From assembly GCF_014200405.1 (NCBI RefSeq), contig NZ_JACHBQ010000001.1:434001-498000 (forward strand): a stretch of DNA of 64,000 nt, read 5' to 3'. The DNA comes from Cryobacterium roopkundense. GTDB lineage: Bacteria > Actinomycetota > Actinomycetes > Actinomycetales > Microbacteriaceae. The translations under genes were made by a program, and so were the position numbers. Position 1 is the stretch's first letter; the number at the start of each line of letters is the position of its first letter. Below are positions 56,804 through 64,000 of this stretch, in pieces. Below the pieces are notes generated by a model, which saw only the letters and a list, made by a program, of their open reading frames with translations, made no database searches and was not told the origin of the DNA.

Positions 56804-57726
56804 TGTTCACCCTCGAACCCCGCGCCGTGCTGCGCGACGTCACCCTGCGCGACGGCCTGCAGCTCACCGGCGGCATGCTCTCGACCGAGCGCAAGGTGGC
56901 CACGATCCGCTCGCTGCTCGCGCTCGGCGTGGAGTCGCTCGAGATCGGGTCGATGGCGCGCCCCGACCTCGTGCCGCCGATGGCCAACACCCTCGAGGTG
57001 CTCGCCGAGCTCACTCCCGAGGAGCTCGGGCGGTGCTGGGTGTGGGTGGCCACGCCGCGGCACGTGGAGCGCGCCGCCGCCGCGGGCGCCCGCAACTTTC
57101 AGTACTGCTTCTCGGCAACGGATGCCCACAACCAGGCCAATATCGGACGCACCACCGAGGCGAGCCTCGCCGCCATGCCCGCGGCCGTGGAGATTTCCCG
57201 CTCGGTCGGCGGGCAGATCCAGCTGTGCATCGCGACGTCGTTCACCTGCCCGTTCGACGGGCAGGTCGCGCCGGCGCGGGTGCTGAAGATCGCGCAAGAC
57301 GAGCGCGCGCTCGGCGCCTCGCACGTGGTGATCTGCGACACCCTCGGGCAGGCGGTGCCCGCGCAGGTGTCGTCGCTCATCTCGCGGGTGCGCCTCGAGA
57401 CGCCCGCCCGCGAGATCGTCTTCCACGGGCACGACACCTGGGGACTCGGCGTGGCGAACACCCTCTCGGCCATCGCGGCCGGCGCCACCGTGGTGGACGG
57501 CGCGCTGGGCGGTCTGGGCGGATGCCCCTTCGCGCCGGGGGCCAGCGGCAACACCGCGAGTGAGGACATCCTCTTCGCCACGCGCCCGCCGTGGCTCACG
57601 CCGGCCGTCTTCGGGTCGCTCGTGAGCCTCACGGAGGGATTGCTTCTTGAGCTCGACGAACCGAACCGCTCGAAGTCCGCCCAGGGAGCCCGCTCGCCCG
57701 CGAAGGCCTTCGACTGGGTGATGTAG
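56803..57726 (+). CDS. Hydroxymethylglutaryl-CoA lyase-like enzyme (HMGL family)
   Basis: The 307-residue TIM-barrel lyase has RDVTLRDGLQ at 11-20, LEIGSMARPDLVPPMANTLE, FCFSATDAHNQ-like QYCFSATDAHNQANIGRTTE, IATSFTCPFDGQVAPARVLK, the metal His pair in FHGHDTWGLGVANTLSAIAA and the catalytic-loop Cys in GLGGCPFAPGASGNTASED. The complete set fits HMG-CoA-lyase chemistry (cleavage of a 3-hydroxy-3-methylacyl-CoA to acetyl-CoA and a keto acid). With the CoA-transferase it forms a two-step route for the imported acid. Confidence 0.88.
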   Translation: MFTLEPRAVLRDVTLRDGLQLTGGMLSTERKVATIRSLLALGVESLEIGSMARPDLVPPMANTLEVLAELTPEELGRCWVWVATPRHVERAAAAGARNFQYCFSATDAHNQANIGRTTEASLAAMPAAVEISRSVGGQIQLCIATSFTCPFDGQVAPARVLKIAQDERALGASHVVICDTLGQAVPAQVSSLISRVRLETPAREIVFHGHDTWGLGVANTLSAIAAGATVVDGALGGLGGCPFAPGASGNTASEDILFATRPPWLTPAVFGSLVSLTEGLLLELDEPNRSKSAQGARSPAKAFDWVM

Positions 57727-57771
57727 CCGGCCCGTAAACGGCGTGCGTGCCCGGCAGGCGCCGGCCCGCGA

Positions 57772-58461
57772 TCAGGCAGTCGGCGTCGCGGCGTCCGCCA
57801 CAGTGTCGAGAACAACCCTCACGGTTCTCGGGTCGGCGAGTATGCGGAAATGCCCGCCAACGCTGAGCTGGATATTGCGGGCGCCGACAAGTTCGCTGCC
57901 CTCGGGAATATGCGGATCAAACACTCCGTAGACGGACACGATCCGGTGGTTGACCCGGTGGTCACGGCTGAGAGAGTAGAGGGCCGCGTTGGCGGGGGCA
58001 AAGGCACGGATGCTCGGCACGACCGAGTAGCGCGCATAGCGGGAGCCGGCGAACGGCGCACTGATCGCGGTCATCCCGATCACCCGGCGGCCCGATACAT
58101 CATTCGTCATGAGGAGTTTGCCGATGAGGCCGCCCTTGCTGTGCGCAACGATGACCACGCCGTTCACATCTTCTCGCTCAAGGTACGCGGCCACGGTCAT
58201 GGCTGCCTCGGCCAGGGAACGCCGGTTTTGGCCCAGCGCCGGCAGAACGTGCACAGGATGCCCGTTGTCGTGCAGGATCTCGATCAGCGGCCGCATGAAC
58301 TGCCAGGATTCGTACACTCCAGGAATAATCACGATCGGTGCGCCGTCGCCGGAGCGGAAGTCCGATGGCTGAGCGTGGGAGAATATGGCACGAATGTGCC
58401 CTGTCACCGCGTAGACATAGTCCAGCAACCACCACCTGACCGGGCGCAGACGGCCCGTCAT
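57772..58461 (-). CDS. Alpha/beta hydrolase
   Basis: The 229-residue protein starts at ATG 58461, overlapping the upstream hydrolase gene by 4 bp. It has PIVIIPGVYESWQFMRPLIE (oxyanion region), the nucleophile elbow VVIVAHSKGGLIGKLLM (GxSxG-type AHSKG) and GGHFRILADPRTV with the C-terminal catalytic His. An esterase or lipase-like activity is expected. The two hydrolases probably act together. Confidence 0.83.
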   Translation of the reverse strand: MTGRLRPVRWWLLDYVYAVTGHIRAIFSHAQPSDFRSGDGAPIVIIPGVYESWQFMRPLIEILHDNGHPVHVLPALGQNRRSLAEAAMTVAAYLEREDVNGVVIVAHSKGGLIGKLLMTNDVSGRRVIGMTAISAPFAGSRYARYSVVPSIRAFAPANAALYSLSRDHRVNHRIVSVYGVFDPHIPEGSELVGARNIQLSVGGHFRILADPRTVRVVLDTVADAATPTA

Positions 58462-59342
58462 AGGGCAGGATGCGCGACCGGGCGATAGCGTTCGGCGTGC
58501 CCTTCTATACACGCGGCAGTCTTCGCGGCAGCGCTGTGGTGTACCAGATGGCGGTGTCCTATGACTTCCAAGAAATACCCGTCCGGCGCGGCGGCAGCCA
58601 GCGTCGCACACCAGGCGCTGCCCGAGACGGGATCGTTGGCACCTCGGATCACCAGGGTGGGGGAGCGTACGTCGCGGAGGGCCAGGTCGGTGCGGTACTT
58701 GAGCATCACGTCGAGCTCGGTTGAGAACCAGCGGGAGCCGCACTCGAGATAGTCGCGGAAGGCGATCAGATTGCCTGAGGGAGGTTCCTTGACTACATCC
58801 CGGGTCAGACCCATCGCCTGTTGCACGGCCGTCGCCCGCCGAGGATCGGTGACGGGACCGATAAGAATCAGGCTGGAGACGGCCGCCGGGCGCTGTCGGG
58901 CCAAGTCCGTGACGAATTGAGCGCCCATCGAATGGCCGACCACGACCGCACGCGGTATTTCAAGCTGATCAAGAAGCCGGCCTAGCAGCGCGCCGTATTC
59001 TTCGACGGCGAGAGGCCGCTCGGGCCGGCGAGTGCCGCCGAACCCTGGCAGGTCGATCGAGTACGCATGCCCGGTGACGGCCAGGCTCTTCTGAATGCGG
59101 CGGTAGTAGCGGTGTGACGCCCCGATGCCGTGAACCATGAGGTAGGTCGGCACCTCCAGAGAACGGGATGTGCTTTCCACGCAATGCACAGTGAATTGAT
59201 ACCCATCCACCTCGGTGCTCTGGCCACGGGGCGCCAAGGAGGCTAGGGGGCGTCGTTCGGTGCTCGTCACGCGCTTTCCTTCGGGGTCGGCTAGCAAGAT
59301 TGTGGCGCTGGGCAGATTCGGGCGGTGTGCGACATCCGCCAT
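58458..59342 (-). CDS. Alpha/beta hydrolase
   Basis: The 294-residue protein contains YLMVHGIGASHRYYRRIQKS (HG oxyanion), IDLPGFGGTRRPERPLAVEE, the nucleophile elbow VVVGHSMGAQFVTDLARQRP, SPTLVIRGANDPVSG (Asp) and VIGHRHLVHHSAAAKTA (His). It belongs to the AB-hydrolase_1 group. It is first in a two-gene operon; the N-terminal 35 residues are a polar extension. Substrate unknown. Confidence 0.85.
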   Translation of the reverse strand: MADVAHRPNLPSATILLADPEGKRVTSTERRPLASLAPRGQSTEVDGYQFTVHCVESTSRSLEVPTYLMVHGIGASHRYYRRIQKSLAVTGHAYSIDLPGFGGTRRPERPLAVEEYGALLGRLLDQLEIPRAVVVGHSMGAQFVTDLARQRPAAVSSLILIGPVTDPRRATAVQQAMGLTRDVVKEPPSGNLIAFRDYLECGSRWFSTELDVMLKYRTDLALRDVRSPTLVIRGANDPVSGSAWCATLAAAAPDGYFLEVIGHRHLVHHSAAAKTAACIEGHAERYRPVAHPAL

Positions 59343-59448
59343 TAATAAGACGTACGCGGACCGGATTTGTCACGCCCACCTTGTCGATTGGTGCTCAAAT
59401 GTGACCCCACGCGGGCCTTTGCCCGGACGATCCCGCAGGATAGAAGGC

Positions 59449-59859
59449 ATGGCACACCGTCAACGCACACCTTTAGATCCTGACCTCTATCGGGGCCGGG
59501 CGAATAAGGTGTGCGTATCGTGCGGGCGGCACATCGAGTGGCGCGCGAAGTTGGCGACGAACTGGGATGCAGTGAAGTACTGCTCCGCCGCATGCCGCGG
59601 ACATGGCGTCGATGCGACGGACCTCCGGCTCGAAGCTACCATCGCAAACCTTCTCAGCGCGCGGGCCCACGATGCTACGATCTGCCCGTCTGATGCTGCG
59701 AAAGCGGTTGGTGGCGAGGGATGGCGAGAACTCATGGAGCCGGCCCGGCGAGCAGCACGCCGAATGGTCGCCCGCGGAGAGCTGCAGATCACACAGGGCG
59801 GGGTCGTGGTCGATCCATCGCGGGCGAAGGGCCCGATTCGGTTGCGGCGGCCGCGGTAG
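59449..59859 (+). CDS. DUF2256 + DUF3253 fusion protein
   Basis: The 136-residue protein starts at ATG 59449. The N-terminal zinc-binding DUF2256 part is KVCVSCGRHIEWRAKLATNW, then VKYCSAACRGHG (four Cys). The C-terminal DUF3253 part is LEATIANLLSARAHDATICP SDAAKAVG, WRELMEPARRAARRMVARGE, LQITQGGVVVDPSRAKGPIR, a winged-helix-like fold. In many bacteria the two are separate or fused in this way; function unknown. Confidence 0.82.
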   Translation: MAHRQRTPLDPDLYRGRANKVCVSCGRHIEWRAKLATNWDAVKYCSAACRGHGVDATDLRLEATIANLLSARAHDATICPSDAAKAVGGEGWRELMEPARRAARRMVARGELQITQGGVVVDPSRAKGPIRLRRPR

Positions 59860-59915
59860 GGCGCTCGTTAACGTGCTGGTCGGCGCGCCGGAGGGGTCTT
59901 CGCTCAGATCAACGC

Positions 59916-60290
59916 TTAGGGCGTGTCGACGATCTGCTTGCCAAGCGGCATGAGTGCGACCGGGATCATCTTGAAGTTGGCGATCCCGAACGGGATGCCG
60001 ATGATCGTGATGCAGAGCGCGATGCCCGAGATGAGGTGCTCGAGGGCGATCCACCAGCCAGCCAGGATCACCCAGATGACATTGCCGAGGAACGACCCGA
60101 CACCCGCGTTCGGCGTGGGCACGACAGTTTTGCCGAACGGCCAGAGGGCGTAGACGCCGATGCGTGCCGCGGCGATTCCCCAGGGGATGGTAACGATGAG
60201 CACGCACATTATGAGCGCGGCGAGCATGTAGCCGAGGAACAGCCAGAACCCCGAGAGCACGAGCCAGATGATGTTGAGGAGGGTCTTCAT
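59916..60290 (-). CDS. YccF-family inner membrane protein
   Basis: The 124-residue protein carries two YccF repeats. LLNIIWLVLSGFWLFLGYML and IVTIPWGIAAARIGVYALWP FG form the first, LGNVIWVILAGWWIALEHLI and ITIIGIPFGIANFKMIPVAL MPLG the second. Family members are small membrane proteins of unknown function. It is the only well-conserved housekeeping-like gene in this stretch. Confidence 0.88.
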   Translation of the reverse strand: MKTLLNIIWLVLSGFWLFLGYMLAALIMCVLIVTIPWGIAAARIGVYALWPFGKTVVPTPNAGVGSFLGNVIWVILAGWWIALEHLISGIALCITIIGIPFGIANFKMIPVALMPLGKQIVDTP

Positions 60291-60368
60291 GATGCTTCCA
60301 TTATTTCAGGTAGCAATTAGCCTGCTGGTATTACGTAGCCGCCTCACCACGACTCCGAGTCCGAAAAC

Positions 60369-61105
60369 GTGACCGACTTCGCTGCCTTCAAAGCACGGCT
60401 CGAAGCTGAGGTGGCTGGTGCTAGTGCGCACGAGTCGGTGGGCGCCCTCGCGGGGTTCGCTTCCAGGGACGAGCTGCTGAAGCCGCTCCCGCTGAAGACG
60501 CCGCCGGCGACTCCGATGCAGGTGCGCCTGCGCGTCGACCTTGCGGATTCATAGCCGCCGATCTGGCGGCGGCTCACGCTTCTGTCGGATCTGACACTCG
60601 ATGTGTTTCACGACGTGCTGCAGACCGCTTCCGGCTGGACCGACAGCCACCTGCACCGCTTCACCCTGCCCGGAGAGCCCTTCGGCCACCACACGCAGGG
60701 GATCCTCACTCCGTTCGACGTCGAAGAAGGCGACGAGGGCACGTTGGAGAGCGAGCTGCGCATCGATCAGCTTCTGGCGGAGTCCGGCGATTCACTGCTC
60801 TATACCTACGATTTCGGCGACCAGTGGGCGCACACGATCATGTTTGAAGAGATGCTGCCGCTGACTACCCGGAGCAGCGGGACACCGCCTGGGCGATGGG
60901 CTTGCACGGGTTCGTCGACCAGGTCGATGTCGACGAGATCAACCGCGGCCTCGAACGCCTGGCCGGGTCTGAGACGGCGCTCATCCGGCTGCGTCAGCAC
61001 ACAGTCGCCGCTTGCTCTTCTTATCGCGGGGGTGGGGGAGCAGGCGCAGGAACATGCGCTGTGGAGGAGCTTCGCCAACATGTATTACCATGCACGGTAA
61101 GAACT
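60369..61105 (+). pseudogene. Broken pRiA4b-ORF3-like (IS1096 TnpR-type) gene
   Basis: The same frame continues through a TAG at 60552-60554: MQVRLRVDLADS then PPIWRRLTLLSDLTLDVFHD, VLQTASGWTDSHLHRFTLPG. Family members usually have Lys before PPIWRR, so the TAG fits an AAG-to-TAG change. After LLYTYDFGDQWAHTIMFEEM the frame shifts and the conserved C-terminal part continues in another frame (DYPEQRDTAWAMGLHGFVDQ), with sequence missing between. Two independent lesions make it a pseudogene. Confidence 0.75.
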
Positions 61106-61116
61106 ATGATTGATGC

Positions 61117-61359
61117 ATGCGAATCACATCGAAAGGCCAAGTGACCATCCCACAGTGGATACGCGAGCGCCATGGGCTCATGCCGCAAACCGATGTCGAC
61201 TTCACGGAGCGAGACGGCATGGTAATTCTCGCGCCGGCGGCCACGGCCTCGAAGCCCGATCGCGCCGACCAGCTGCTCGAACGGCTGCGGGGATCCGCTC
61301 AGAAGTCTCTGACGACCGACGAGATCATGCACCTGACGCGTGCCTACGACGATGACTGA
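61117..61359 (+). CDS. AbrB/MazE-type antitoxin
   Basis: The 80-residue swapped-hairpin protein has RITSKGQVTIPQWIRERHGL and VDFTERDGMVILAPAATASK at its N-terminus, followed by a helical tail that would fill the toxin groove (RGSAQKSLTTDEIMHLTRAY). The PIN toxin start overlaps its last codons by 8 bp. It is a VapB antitoxin by context. Confidence 0.88.
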   Translation: MRITSKGQVTIPQWIRERHGLMPQTDVDFTERDGMVILAPAATASKPDRADQLLERLRGSAQKSLTTDEIMHLTRAYDDD

Positions 61360-61777
61360 GTCGCGTGGATTTCTCGTCGACTCCAACGTATTGCTCGACA
61401 TCATCACTCGGGATCCCGTGTGGTCGACCTGGTCGGAGCACGCCCTTGCGGAGGCACTTCGTTCGGGCGAGGTGTGGGTAAACCCCATCGTGTACGCAGA
61501 AGTTTCGCTGGCGTTCGCATCGATCTCCGCGCAGGACGCGGCATTGCCACCGGACACTTTGCGCCGTGCGCCCGTGCCTTTTGCGGCCGGGTTCCTCGCC
61601 GCTCGAGCCCACCAGGCCTACCGGAATCGTGGGGGCACCCGCGCCACGACGCTGCCGGATTTCTTCATCGGAGCACATGCCGTCGTCGACCGGCTCACCC
61701 TGGTCACGAGAGATGCTCGTCGGTACCGTACGGCGTTCCCCGGCCTCGCACTCGTGGCGCCCGATCGCGATGCGTGA
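61352..61777 (+). CDS. vapC: PIN-domain toxin (VapC)
   Basis: The 141-residue ribonuclease starts at ATG 61352 (GTG 61340 is an alternative). Four acidic catalytic residues are present: D10 (FLVDSNVLLDI), E50 (IVYAEVSLAF), D103 (TLPDFFIGAHA) and D121 (VTRDARRYRTAFPGL). VapC toxins cleave tRNA or rRNA. It is expected to be active. Confidence 0.92.
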   Translation: MTESRGFLVDSNVLLDIITRDPVWSTWSEHALAEALRSGEVWVNPIVYAEVSLAFASISAQDAALPPDTLRRAPVPFAAGFLAARAHQAYRNRGGTRATTLPDFFIGAHAVVDRLTLVTRDARRYRTAFPGLALVAPDRDA

Positions 61778-61790
61778 CGGAGCCAGTTAG

Positions 61791-61880
61791 AACCGGTGAA
61801 ATTCGCGACAGGCCGCTCGGGGCGACTGTGGTCACCCCCAGGCAGCGGATGCGGCGTGTCGCCAAAACAAAAGGACCGGT
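61791..61880. repeat. Family C palindromic repeat, copy 1
   Basis: AACCGGTGAAATTCGCGACA at the left and GCGTGTCGCCAAAACAAAAG then GACCGGT at the right form an imperfect palindrome of ~90 bp. The interior TCACCCCCAGGCAGCGGATG is shared with copy 2 (62501-62589). It follows the vapC stop. Confidence 0.75.
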
Positions 61881-61903
61881 CCTACCCCGGCGTAGCGCGG
61901 TTC

Positions 61904-62398
61904 TCAGACTTTGGTGAGCAGGGCGTGCTCGTTGGTGCTCCACGACTGATTCAAGTTGTCCGTGAAGGTCATACCCGTCACTTGATACTTCGACGTGTTC
62001 ATGTACGGGCGCAGGGATTTGTCGTCGGATTTCACGGCAACGGGAAAGTCCCAGGTGAAATTGCTGGTGCCGGGGCTGGCCACGAAATACTCCCCAGGCG
62101 GCAACACCGTGAGAGCAATGGGACGGTCGACGGGCTTCTCATGCATCACCGCGCTGATCGCCACGTCGTGGAACATGGAACCGGACGTGTTCGAAACCAT
62201 GACGCCGTAAACCCGGGGCGTGGCGTCCGGGTTGGACACGGTCCACGCCGTGAGCCCCGACGCCTGCGCCTTGGATTCGCGCACCTGCTCCGCCGCACGT
62301 TTGCGACGGTCCAACAGGAGCTGAACCGCGGCGAGGCCGATGGCCGCCGTTGTGATCCACGTCGGAAGATCGCCCGCCCACAGTGGCCATTCCGCCAT
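61904..62398 (-). CDS. Hypothetical membrane-anchored protein
   Basis: The 164-residue protein has one N-terminal hydrophobic segment (LPTWITTAAIGLAAVQLLLD) followed by a charged stretch (RRKRAAEQVRESKAQA) and a beta-rich domain (TAWTVSNPDATPRVYGVMVS, NTSGSMFHDVAISAV, LPPGEYFVASPG). The topology suggests an N-terminal anchor with the domain in the cytoplasm by the positive-inside rule. No family recognised. It lies between the two family C repeats. Confidence 0.65.
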   Translation of the reverse strand: MAEWPLWAGDLPTWITTAAIGLAAVQLLLDRRKRAAEQVRESKAQASGLTAWTVSNPDATPRVYGVMVSNTSGSMFHDVAISAVMHEKPVDRPIALTVLPPGEYFVASPGTSNFTWDFPVAVKSDDKSLRPYMNTSKYQVTGMTFTDNLNQSWSTNEHALLTKV

Positions 62399-62691
62399 TT
62401 TGCTACCCCCAGATCATTGCGGCCCGGTTCTCGGCCGCGCACCACACCGTATCGAGAAACCCGCGCGGCCCGTTGGGGGTCAGACAGCGCCCGCAGTCCT
62501 AAAACCGGTGGAATTCGCGACACGCCGCTCAGGGTGGCGGGGGTGACCCCAGGCAGCGGATGCAGCGTGTTGCGAGAATCACCGGTTTTGCGCGCGGGCG
62601 GGGTGTGGAGCGCGCCCCGGGTGTTCCCTCGTGTCGGTGGGGTACTGCATGATTATGGAGGGAGTTCCGACAAGCCGAGGGAGGTGAGTGC
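62399..62691. other. Intergenic region holding a family C repeat and the jetA promoter
   Basis: Apart from the repeat (62501-62589), nothing recognisable is present in 62399-62500. The segment 62590-62691 must contain the promoter of the DUF3375 gene. Confidence 0.5.
62501..62589. repeat. Family C palindromic repeat, copy 2
   Basis: AAAACCGGTG at the left and CACCGGTTTT at the right are perfect inverted ends. TTCGCGACACGCCGC pairs with GCAGCGTGTTGCGA. The interior TGACCCCAGGCAGCGGATGC matches copy 1. Confidence 0.8.
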
Positions 62692-64000
62692 GTGTCAGTA
62701 GTGAGCCAGACGCACGCGCTTCGCCAGCTCGTTGAAACGGATGCCACATGGCGCCTCCTGCGCGCCGACAACGCTCCGGTGATCGCTGCGCTCCTGAGCG
62801 AGCACCTCGGCGGCGAGAACCGCCGCCTTCCCGCCGAGGAACTCTACGAACGCGTGGACCACGACCTCGACGCCCTGCGCGCCCACGGGCTCGACCTGCC
62901 GCAGAGTGGGCAGGGCTACTGCGCTGAATGGCGCAAGTCAGGGTTTCTCACCCGGCGCCCGGCCGAAGAGGCCCGCGGTGAGACCTTCGAGCTCGCTCCC
63001 GGTGCGCTCGCCGCCATCCGCATCCTCGAGCAACTCGAAGCGCCGCGGCAGACCGTCACCGAATCGCGGCTGGCGAGCATCGGCGTGCAACTCGGTCAGC
63101 TCGCCATCGAAACCGACCCCGACGCCACCCGACGCCTCGAGCAGCTGCATGCGCAGCGCGACCGCCTCGATGCTCAGATCGAACGCATCCAGGCCGGAGA
63201 ACTCGACACCCTCGACCCCGCCCGCGCGCTCGAGCGGGTGCGCGACATCCTCGCGCAGGCTGAGGAGATCCCCTCTGACTTCGCCAGGGTGCGCGCCGAA
63301 TTCGAGAACCTCAACCGCGACCTGCGCGCCCGCATCGTGGAATCCGACGACACTCAGCGCAGCGTGCTCGACGAGGTGTTTCGTGGCGTCGACCTGATCG
63401 CCGACTCCGACGAGGGCCGCAGTTTCGCGGGATTCTCCGCGCTCGTGCTCGACCCCGCCGTGGGCGCCGCCTTCGACGACGACATCGCCCGGGTGCTCAC
63501 CCGCGACTTCACAGCCCAACTCACCCCGGCGCAGCGTCGCTATCTGCGCCGGTTCATCGGCACGCTCAAAGACCACAGCGGCGAGATCCACGAGGTGATC
63601 ACCACCTTCGCTCGAGGTCTTCGCCGCTACGTGCAGTCGCAGGACTACCAGCGCGACCGCGTGCTGCGCGGCCTGGTACGTAAGGCCCTCGCTGCCGGCG
63701 TCGATGCGTCTACCCACATCAAGCCGTACCAGCCCACGGGCCTGCACCTCGATCTGTCGGCCGTCGCGCTCGGCAGCATCGGCGGCATCCGCTTTCATGA
63801 CCCCGCAGACCTCGATGCCACCGAGCCCATCGTGGAGCATGTGCCGGGCATTGCGGACCTCGCCGCGCTGCGCGCCCTCGCTCGCGAGACGGAGATCGAC
63901 TTCGCCGAGCTCATCACGAACGTGAATGCCCTGCTCGCCGGGGCCTCAGAGTGCACCGTGGCCGAGGTGCTCGCGCGGCACCCGGCGACCCAGGGCGTGG
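62692..64000 (+). CDS. jetA: Wadjet subunit JetA (DUF3375), 5' part, cut by window edge
   Basis: 436 codons are open to the edge from GTG 62692 (AGGGAGG seven bases upstream). DUF3375 features are ALRQLVETDATWRLLRADNA, YCAEWRKSGFLTRRPAEEAR, RVRDILAQAEEIPSDFARVR, DEVFRGVDLIADSDEGRSFA GF and FARGLRRYVQSQDYQRDRVL. JetA is the kleisin-like subunit of the Wadjet (MksB-like SMC) complex that cleaves small circular plasmids. jetB (DUF4194), jetC (SMC) and jetD (DUF3322/DUF2220) should follow beyond the window. The assignment is strong; operon completeness cannot be seen. Confidence 0.85.
   Translation, partial: MSVVSQTHALRQLVETDATWRLLRADNAPVIAALLSEHLGGENRRLPAEELYERVDHDLDALRAHGLDLPQSGQGYCAEWRKSGFLTRRPAEEARGETFELAPGALAAIRILEQLEAPRQTVTESRLASIGVQLGQLAIETDPDATRRLEQLHAQRDRLDAQIERIQAGELDTLDPARALERVRDILAQAEEIPSDFARVRAEFENLNRDLRARIVESDDTQRSVLDEVFRGVDLIADSDEGRSFAGFSALVLDPAVGAAFDDDIARVLTRDFTAQLTPAQRRYLRRFIGTLKDHSGEIHEVITTFARGLRRYVQSQDYQRDRVLRGLVRKALAAGVDASTHIKPYQPTGLHLDLSAVALGSIGGIRFHDPADLDATEPIVEHVPGIADLAALRALARETEIDFAELITNVNALLAGASECTVAEVLARHPATQGV

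Noticed and set aside
1..64000. tRNA, rRNA or riboswitch genes
   Set aside because: I looked for conserved tRNA arms and CCA-adjacent ends, rRNA blocks and common riboswitch cores and recognised none.

Overview
The window is high-GC DNA from an actinobacterium, most likely a member of the Microbacteriaceae. The support is three near-identical DUF222/HNH (13E12-type) genes, actinobacterial codon use, and a very frequent CGGATGCC octamer. The genus cannot be fixed from the sequence alone.

Region 1 (1-20.5 kb): a partial DUF222/HNH gene, repeats, a glutamate-dehydrogenase-like gene remnant and a secreted glycerophosphodiester phosphodiesterase precede a large dicarboxylate/hydroxy-acid catabolic cluster. 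That cluster has a TRAP transporter (dctPQM-like), two GntR/FCD regulators, two class III CoA-transferases, a MaoC hydratase, an acyl-CoA dehydrogenase, a CitE-type lyase, a class I fumarase/tartrate dehydratase, an MmgE/PrpD protein, an MFS transporter, a beta-hydroxyacid dehydrogenase, a carboxymuconolactone-decarboxylase-fold protein, a tartrate/D-malate dehydrogenase and a D-tartrate dehydratase (tarD). Together they suggest uptake and oxidation of tartrate-like and C5 branched dicarboxylates.

Region 2 (20.5-50.3 kb): an accessory region bounded by two inverted DUF222/HNH copies. It holds secreted proteins of unknown role, a secreted thermonuclease-like protein, decayed genes, a methionine aminopeptidase with a divergent XRE regulator, and four toxin-antitoxin pairs (YefM/YoeB, Phd/RelE, Xre/RES, ribbon-helix-helix/MazF). 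It also holds a NERD protein, a helicase IV (HelD) split into two overlapping genes, and a NUDIX + PLD/DEAD/DUF3427 helicase pair whose helicase gene has lost its last codons to an IS1380-family insertion. A DnaQ/BRCT exonuclease, an EF-G2-like GTPase, a RibD/DHFR-fold reductase and a ThuA protein follow. A 22-bp direct repeat brackets the NERD and Xre/RES segment.

Region 3 (50.3-64 kb): an IS110 element lies inside an intergenic repeat. An IclR-regulated operon follows, with an NMT1/SsuABC-type ABC transporter, a class III CoA-transferase and an HMG-CoA-lyase-like enzyme. Then come two alpha/beta hydrolases, small conserved genes (DUF2256/DUF3253, YccF), a broken pRiA4b-ORF3-like gene, an AbrB/VapC pair, a hypothetical gene bracketed by two copies of an 89-90 bp palindromic repeat, and at the right edge the start of a DUF3375 gene (jetA of Wadjet).

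Three families of dispersed intergenic repeats occur: A, GGTCGAG/CTCGACC inverted repeats; B, CATAACTCCTGCAA palindromes of about 92 bp; C, AAAACCGGTG palindromes of about 90 bp. No tRNA, rRNA or CRISPR array was recognised.
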